The notes under the pieces are model-generated. The model was not told where the DNA came from. It did not search any database and saw nothing but the letters and a program-made list of their open reading frames with translations. Both the position numbers and the translations under genes were made by a program. From JAISGQ01 sp045604965 (GTDB lineage: Bacteria; Bacillota; Clostridia; Oscillospirales; Acutalibacteraceae), in contig JAZUPB010000059.1 of the NCBI GenBank assembly GCA_045604965.1, forward strand, positions 80,516 through 144,515: 64,000 nucleotides of DNA, written 5' to 3'. Positions 60,393 through 64,000 of this stretch are shown here, in pieces. Numbering within the stretch: the stretch's first letter is position 1; the number at the start of each line of letters is the position of its first letter.

Positions 60393-60548
60393 TAGATGTT
60401 CCTCCGTAGTCAGATTGTCTGTGTTCTCCGAAGCCCTCTGCTTGTAAAGATGTTCCTTGTATGGTATTATCTTGAAAGTGGGAGAGGAGCGATTTCGGAG
60501 TTGTTTTTGTTTACGACTTAATTATAAAAAGACTTCGTGATAATCTCG

Positions 60549-60590
60549 ATGTACAGAAATGTGCATCCATGTACAGAAAATGTACAGAAA
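60549..60590 (+). repeat. Three 11-bp direct repeats (operator candidate)
   Basis: ATGTACAGAAA occurs at 60549-60559, 60569-60579 and 60580-60590, starts 20 and 11 bp apart. The array is 13 bp before the start of the plus-strand gene, overlapping its leader, a place typical of a repressor site. Confidence 0.8.
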
Positions 60591-60602
60591 AGGAAGGTAA
60601 AT

Positions 60603-61898
60603 ATGGCGTACAGAGGAAGCGGACAGCGCGACAGCCTGAATATCGGTTCACTTCTTGATTATCTCAGCGAAACAGGACTTCTGCCGAAAAAGAGAATCGA
60701 CCTTGCTGAGGTCATAGGAATACCTAAGGAAAAGGTGTCCGATCTTATCGGGCACAGGTCAAACCTGACGGAAAGATGCTTTTTTGATGTTTCCGATAAG
60801 GAAAACAAGGACATTGTGACCGATCTTGACGACCTGAAGAGGAACTTCTCCGAAGAGCTGGCTTCTGTTCTTACAGGAAATCTTGAATGTGAGAGTGAAG
60901 AAAAAGCCGCTGAGCTGGCACAAAAGCTCAACGGCTGGATAAACGGGGAAAATGATATAGAGCTAACAACCGAAAGAACGGCATTCCTGACAGAGAAAAC
61001 AGGACGGCAGGCAAAAGAAGAAAAGCTCGCCGAGCTGATCTTCTATATCTGCGGTCGGTGCAATGATGCCAGGTCTCAGAAGAGAAAGAACGCAAATACC
61101 GAAGCGGAGACAAAAAAGGAAAAAACAGACTCCGTTCCTGCTGCTGAAAAGGTACTGTCTCTGTTTGCGTCCATTGAGGATGTACAGTCAGCGGTAAAGA
61201 AAGTGCTTGCAAATCCACTGTTTATAAGAAAAAAGCACAGCGATATTCTGAAGGAATTAAAAAGCGCAGATAAAGTAGTGTCAGCACTGGGACTTCCCGA
61301 CGGGGAAGTATTTACGATGCTTTCGGAGTTTGCGCAAGCGGCAGAAAATGTGCAAAAACAGACAGAGGAAGAGGAAAAACGAATATTGAGCTTTATTTCT
61401 CTGTTTCCGAAATGCTCTGTCTGCGTGAGTACCGCCTCGGAGCTGTTTGATACAAACAGGCTGTTTGATATGCAGCAGAAGGGGCTTATTCGTTTTACGG
61501 ACGATTTGAAAAACCTCAATGGAGATTTTGCCTATCGGCTTGTCTTTGAATGTGCGTCCCTTTTTGATACAGCTTATGAAAAGCACAGGCAGGAGACAAG
61601 GCGATATATGGGTTTTGTGCTTGCCGGAAAGGCACAGTGCAGTGAAGCAGCCTGTGTTCTGAGTCGAATTGATTTTTCGGAGTACGGGAATGAAGAAACA
61701 ACCCTGCTTATTTCGCTGCTCAGGTACTGGGCGGAAAAAGAGAGAGATACATTGCACAGGGCAGAAAATATATGGACAAGACTCAACGAAATCGCCGAGA
61801 TTCAGATAAAAAACAGCCGCGCGGAAAATGAGAGAAAGATAGCGGAAGGAATAAAAGGCTTTGTAAAGGAAGTGCAGAGACTTGCAGAAGAGAATTGA
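60603..61898 (+). CDS. Unknown 431-residue protein, possible N-terminal HTH
   Basis: A soluble, helical, charged protein. The N terminus (SLNIGSLLDYLSETGLLPKK, then LAEVIGIPKEKVSDLIGHRS) could form a helix-turn-helix. A middle part rich in Lys/Glu (about residues 155-185) is probably a flexible linker. The second half has winged-helix-like patterns (FISLFPKCSVCVSTASELF, then FDMQQKGLIRFTDDL). I do not recognise a family. ATG 60603 with AAGGAAGG. It overlaps the NUDIX gene by 17 bp, so it is in an operon with it and the 418-residue protein. The repeats in front suggest self-regulation. Function unknown. Confidence 0.75.
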   Translation: MAYRGSGQRDSLNIGSLLDYLSETGLLPKKRIDLAEVIGIPKEKVSDLIGHRSNLTERCFFDVSDKENKDIVTDLDDLKRNFSEELASVLTGNLECESEEKAAELAQKLNGWINGENDIELTTERTAFLTEKTGRQAKEEKLAELIFYICGRCNDARSQKRKNANTEAETKKEKTDSVPAAEKVLSLFASIEDVQSAVKKVLANPLFIRKKHSDILKELKSADKVVSALGLPDGEVFTMLSEFAQAAENVQKQTEEEEKRILSFISLFPKCSVCVSTASELFDTNRLFDMQQKGLIRFTDDLKNLNGDFAYRLVFECASLFDTAYEKHRQETRRYMGFVLAGKAQCSEAACVLSRIDFSEYGNEETTLLISLLRYWAEKERDTLHRAENIWTRLNEIAEIQIKNSRAENERKIAEGIKGFVKEVQRLAEEN

Positions 61899-62535
61899 AA
61901 ATTACCTCAGCCTGATAAAAGAACGCCCTGAGGAGTTTTTAAAATTAGGGGCTTATAATATTGTGACTGACCCGACAGAGCTTGAGAAGTTTGACAGCGA
62001 TGAAAATCCCATCGGTGTTATATATAGAAACAAATGGATAATCTTTGTTATCGACCTTATAGACGACGGCAAGGGGAAATACATTTATTCACGCGTCCTC
62101 CACGCACAGAAGGGCGCAGGAGTGGTGACAGTGCCTGTGTACGGCGATAAAATCGTACTTGTAAGACATATAAGACACGCTGTTAGAAGCAGAGAATATA
62201 TGCTCGAACTGCCCAGAGGCTTCCTCGACCCCGATACCGATACCGAAGCACAGGTAGTGCGTGAACTGGAAGAGGAGATTGGCGCCTGCGTTGTAAATAC
62301 GGAAGTGCTCGGACGCACTATAGCCGACGGAGGACAGTCGGGCAGCGAAGCGATGATTGTTATGGCAGAAATTTCAGATACAGGCAGACTGCAGGAAGAG
62401 GAGGGCATAATCCGCTGTGAGCTTATGACCATCGATGAAGCGGAGGACGCTGTTGCCGACGGAAGAATCGTGGACGGCTTTACACAGACAGCGCTGTATT
62501 TATACAGGCTTCGGATTGGCAGACAGAAGGGGTGA
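61882..62535 (+). CDS. NUDIX hydrolase
   Basis: A 217-residue protein with a full NUDIX box: GFLDPDTDTEAQVVRELEEE followed by IGA (about residues 112-135), preceded by MLELPRG. VRHIRHAVRSREYMLELPRG is the ADP-ribose/ADP-sugar pyrophosphatase lead-in. The N-terminal 85 residues form an extra beta-rich domain. The start is TTG 61882 with GGAAGTG upstream, overlapping the previous gene by 17 bp; no ATG near it is in frame. It differs from the NUDIX protein at 0.8 kb. In an operon between two unknown proteins. ADP-ribose or similar as substrate is a family guess. Confidence 0.87.
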   Translation: MQKRIENYLSLIKERPEEFLKLGAYNIVTDPTELEKFDSDENPIGVIYRNKWIIFVIDLIDDGKGKYIYSRVLHAQKGAGVVTVPVYGDKIVLVRHIRHAVRSREYMLELPRGFLDPDTDTEAQVVRELEEEIGACVVNTEVLGRTIADGGQSGSEAMIVMAEISDTGRLQEEEGIIRCELMTIDEAEDAVADGRIVDGFTQTALYLYRLRIGRQKG

Positions 62536-62541
62536 GGCGAG

Positions 62542-63798
62542 ATGGTAACAGATGTAATGGATTCGGTGAAATTTGTCCACTGGGACAGTGAAAACAACAG
62601 ACCCACTGAACCGACAAGGATATCAATGTGCCACGCTCAGGCTGCACTGCTTGAAAGCATACTGTTTCACAGGGAAGGACTGACGCTCACTGCGCCTCAG
62701 CTTATGGACGGCGTTTTTGCCGCAAGAGGAAACAGCAGGCTTCGAAAAGTGCTGTTTGATCTTATGAAAAGAGGAATAATAAACATAGGTATCTACCACG
62801 AGATAACTGCGCCGAAAAATTACCATGTGGAAAGCATTTGGCAATATATGAACAACATCGTATTCCCGAGAAGCTTTATTTTTTCCTCTATGCCCTGCCT
62901 TACAGGCGCTCTTGGCAGCGGAAACAAGCTTGCGGCTGATAAATACGGCGAAGTGCAGAAATATCTCCTCTCACTGGCAGAGGGTGTTCCCACGTCACGC
63001 CCGAGGGTAAATGACGGCTCATATGTTGGAGAAGAGCTTGGTTATTTTATGGATTTTATGGAAGAGTTTGCCTCTGTGGAGCGTGAGAGTGACAAAAGCA
63101 TATACCGTATAGAAAAAATAAAACAGCCCGGGTATAGAGAGTTTATTGAAAATTCCCTTTCCGATACTGCAGATACGGCTATACTTTTTAATATGCTTTC
63201 GGAAAATGACAATGCTCAGCTTATCAACGAGCTAGTATCCTGCGAAAGGCGCTCGGATTGCGACAGACTTCTGAACGGAGAACGATTTGCGTCTCTTTCC
63301 TGCATAGACGAGATCAGAGCGGTAATGAATGCCCTTTATAACAAACACGCTATGCTTGCCTTCGCAGATGCGGAAATACACGTTCCGAGACTTGCCACAG
63401 CCGATAGAAGAGATATACTCCGTGAAGCGCTGGAACAGCAGAACAGCGGAAATGTGCCTGCGTTCAGATTTTCGAATACGGAGACAATAATGGAAAGTAC
63501 GGATCTGAGCACAACGGTGATGACAGTAGAGTCGGCGCTTTCCGTAAGAGACGAGGTCGAAGCAATAAGCAAGGAGCAGAAGCTTTCCTGGGAAGAGAGT
63601 ATAGAAGCCTTCAGAACAAAAACTATGCTCTCGGCTTACGGTATGAAACTTTCTGACGACGGAGAGTATATGATAGAGCTTGATCAGGATTTTGATAAGC
63701 AGTACAGCTTCCACTCCGAGCCGGATTACAATGCTTCGGAAAAGCTCGATATGCTCGACAGGCTGAAAATTTCAAGACAGGATTCATTTACCACATAA
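62542..63798 (+). CDS. Unknown 418-residue protein after the NUDIX gene
   Basis: A soluble, largely helical protein with no signal peptide or membrane segment. The N-terminal 120 residues are mixed (SVKFVHWDSENNRPTEPTRI; AALLESILFHREGL with LTAPQLMDGVFAARG and RLRKVLFDLMKRGI, which resemble a winged helix-like module), and a long helical part follows. No catalytic motif known to me. GGTGAGG ribosome site, 6 bp after the NUDIX stop, so it is the third gene of that operon. Function not recognised. Confidence 0.75.
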   Translation: MVTDVMDSVKFVHWDSENNRPTEPTRISMCHAQAALLESILFHREGLTLTAPQLMDGVFAARGNSRLRKVLFDLMKRGIINIGIYHEITAPKNYHVESIWQYMNNIVFPRSFIFSSMPCLTGALGSGNKLAADKYGEVQKYLLSLAEGVPTSRPRVNDGSYVGEELGYFMDFMEEFASVERESDKSIYRIEKIKQPGYREFIENSLSDTADTAILFNMLSENDNAQLINELVSCERRSDCDRLLNGERFASLSCIDEIRAVMNALYNKHAMLAFADAEIHVPRLATADRRDILREALEQQNSGNVPAFRFSNTETIMESTDLSTTVMTVESALSVRDEVEAISKEQKLSWEESIEAFRTKTMLSAYGMKLSDDGEYMIELDQDFDKQYSFHSEPDYNASEKLDMLDRLKISRQDSFTT

Positions 63799-63871
63799 AA
63801 GCAACGGGAGTTTATTATACAATCTGTACGTTGTTAACGAAGCGCCATTTCCTGTGACAGATACTAATTAC

Positions 63872-63921
63872 AATCCCCCCCTGCATAATTATTGATATCA
63901 ATAATTATGCAGGGGGGGATT
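63872..63921. repeat. Perfect 25-bp inverted repeat covering the spoIIID ribosome site
   Basis: The arms 63872-63896 and 63897-63921 are exact reverse complements with no unpaired centre: AAT, seven C, TGCAT, AATTATTGAT and the mirror. The right arm's seven G (63912-63918) lie 7 bp before the spoIIID ATG and are its Shine-Dalgarno site, so a folded transcript would hide it. With its GC-rich base it could also act as a terminator for the upstream operon in part, but the sequence after it is not T rich enough. Confidence 0.9.
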
Positions 63922-63925
63922 TCCC

Positions 63926-64000
63926 ATGAAAACGAATGTGGAAGAACGAGCTATCGAGCTCGCGGAATATATAGTTAAAAACAAGGCAACGGTGCGGGGG
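63926..64000 (+). CDS. spoIIID: Stage III sporulation protein D, N-terminal part
   Basis: Only 25 codons are inside the window. They begin MKTNVEERAIELAEYIVKNK and end with ATVRG, a close match to SpoIIID (typically about 85 residues), the mother-cell DNA-binding regulator made under sigma-E during sporulation. The visible part is the first helices before its helix-turn-helix. The G-run ribosome site is inside the palindrome described at 63872. It shows the lineage has the sporulation programme. No convincing sigma-E promoter is seen: TATACAAT at 63816-63823 resembles the -10 but lacks a good -35. Confidence 0.88.
   Translation, partial: MKTNVEERAIELAEYIVKNKATVRG

Noticed and set aside
55282..63798. 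Complete conjugative element or prophage
   Set aside because: No integrase, relaxase, secretion or structural phage genes and no flanking direct repeats are visible; only one VirD4-like ATPase suggests it.
63816..63823. Sigma-E -10 element upstream of spoIIID
   Set aside because: TATACAAT resembles the element, but no -35 is seen at the right distance and the palindrome lies between it and the gene.

Overview
The window comes from a low-to-mid GC Gram-positive anaerobe of the class Clostridia, most likely an Oscillospiraceae/Ruminococcus-like gut or rumen bacterium. This rests on AGGAGG ribosome sites and TTGACA/TATAAT promoters, sortase-anchored pilins, an ECF-type vitamin transporter beside coaX, an Rnf-type membrane complex, SpoIIID (so a spore-forming lineage), Ser/Asp linkers of the SDVSGSD kind in secreted proteins, a lipoprotein GH16 glucanase and a sensor with a CBM2-like cellulose-binding fold. 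No sequence search was possible; every family call is from motifs and domain order.

Layout. 1-13.5 kb is ordinary chromosome: a truncated secreted protein, an ADP-ribose NUDIX hydrolase, an HD-GYP-type phosphodiesterase with a CBM2-like ectodomain, a thioredoxin-reductase-like flavoprotein without a pyridine-nucleotide motif, tRNA-Leu(CAA), a frameshifted zinc-ribbon membrane protein, an AgrC/AgrA-like two-component pair in which the kinase is fused in frame to a CPBP intramembrane protease, and guaB behind a strong promoter and a small structured leader. 13.5-17.7 kb is an Rnf-like operon, rnfCDGEA, that has no rnfB and whose RnfA/RnfE-like subunits seem to have lost most of the cysteines that hold the intramembrane Fe-S cluster. 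17.7-23.1 kb holds a YgjP-like peptidase, an orphan solute-binding lipoprotein, a NusG domain II protein, dipeptidase PepV, coaX and a probable pantothenate ECF S component.

23.4-37.1 kb is a self-contained surface-fibre locus behind one strong promoter: a coiled-coil protein, signal peptidase I, a 3365-residue LPKTG adhesin/pilin with BspA-type leucine-rich repeats, a class C sortase, a smaller LPQTG pilin and a class D-like sortase. 37.3-48.4 kb is a cell-surface polysaccharide region on the minus strand: GH16 glucanase with three CBM-like modules, an acyltransferase-CapA-SGNH triple fusion, a glycosyltransferase, a flippase, an ATP-grasp and a second acyltransferase.

48.6-55 kb has a TRAP-type permease with a 97-residue partner but no binding protein, a divergent LysR regulator, and a three-gene ATP-grasp / DegT-like / ATP-grasp cassette that probably makes a small amino-acid conjugate. 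55.2-63.8 kb is the most accessory-looking part: a canonical ClpP, a VirD4/TraG-like ATPase without membrane anchor, an unknown protein, a large secreted SH3/beta-trefoil/L,D-transpeptidase-like protein and, divergently behind three 11-bp direct repeats, two unknown proteins flanking a second NUDIX hydrolase. The window ends inside spoIIID, whose ribosome site lies in one arm of a perfect 25-bp inverted repeat.
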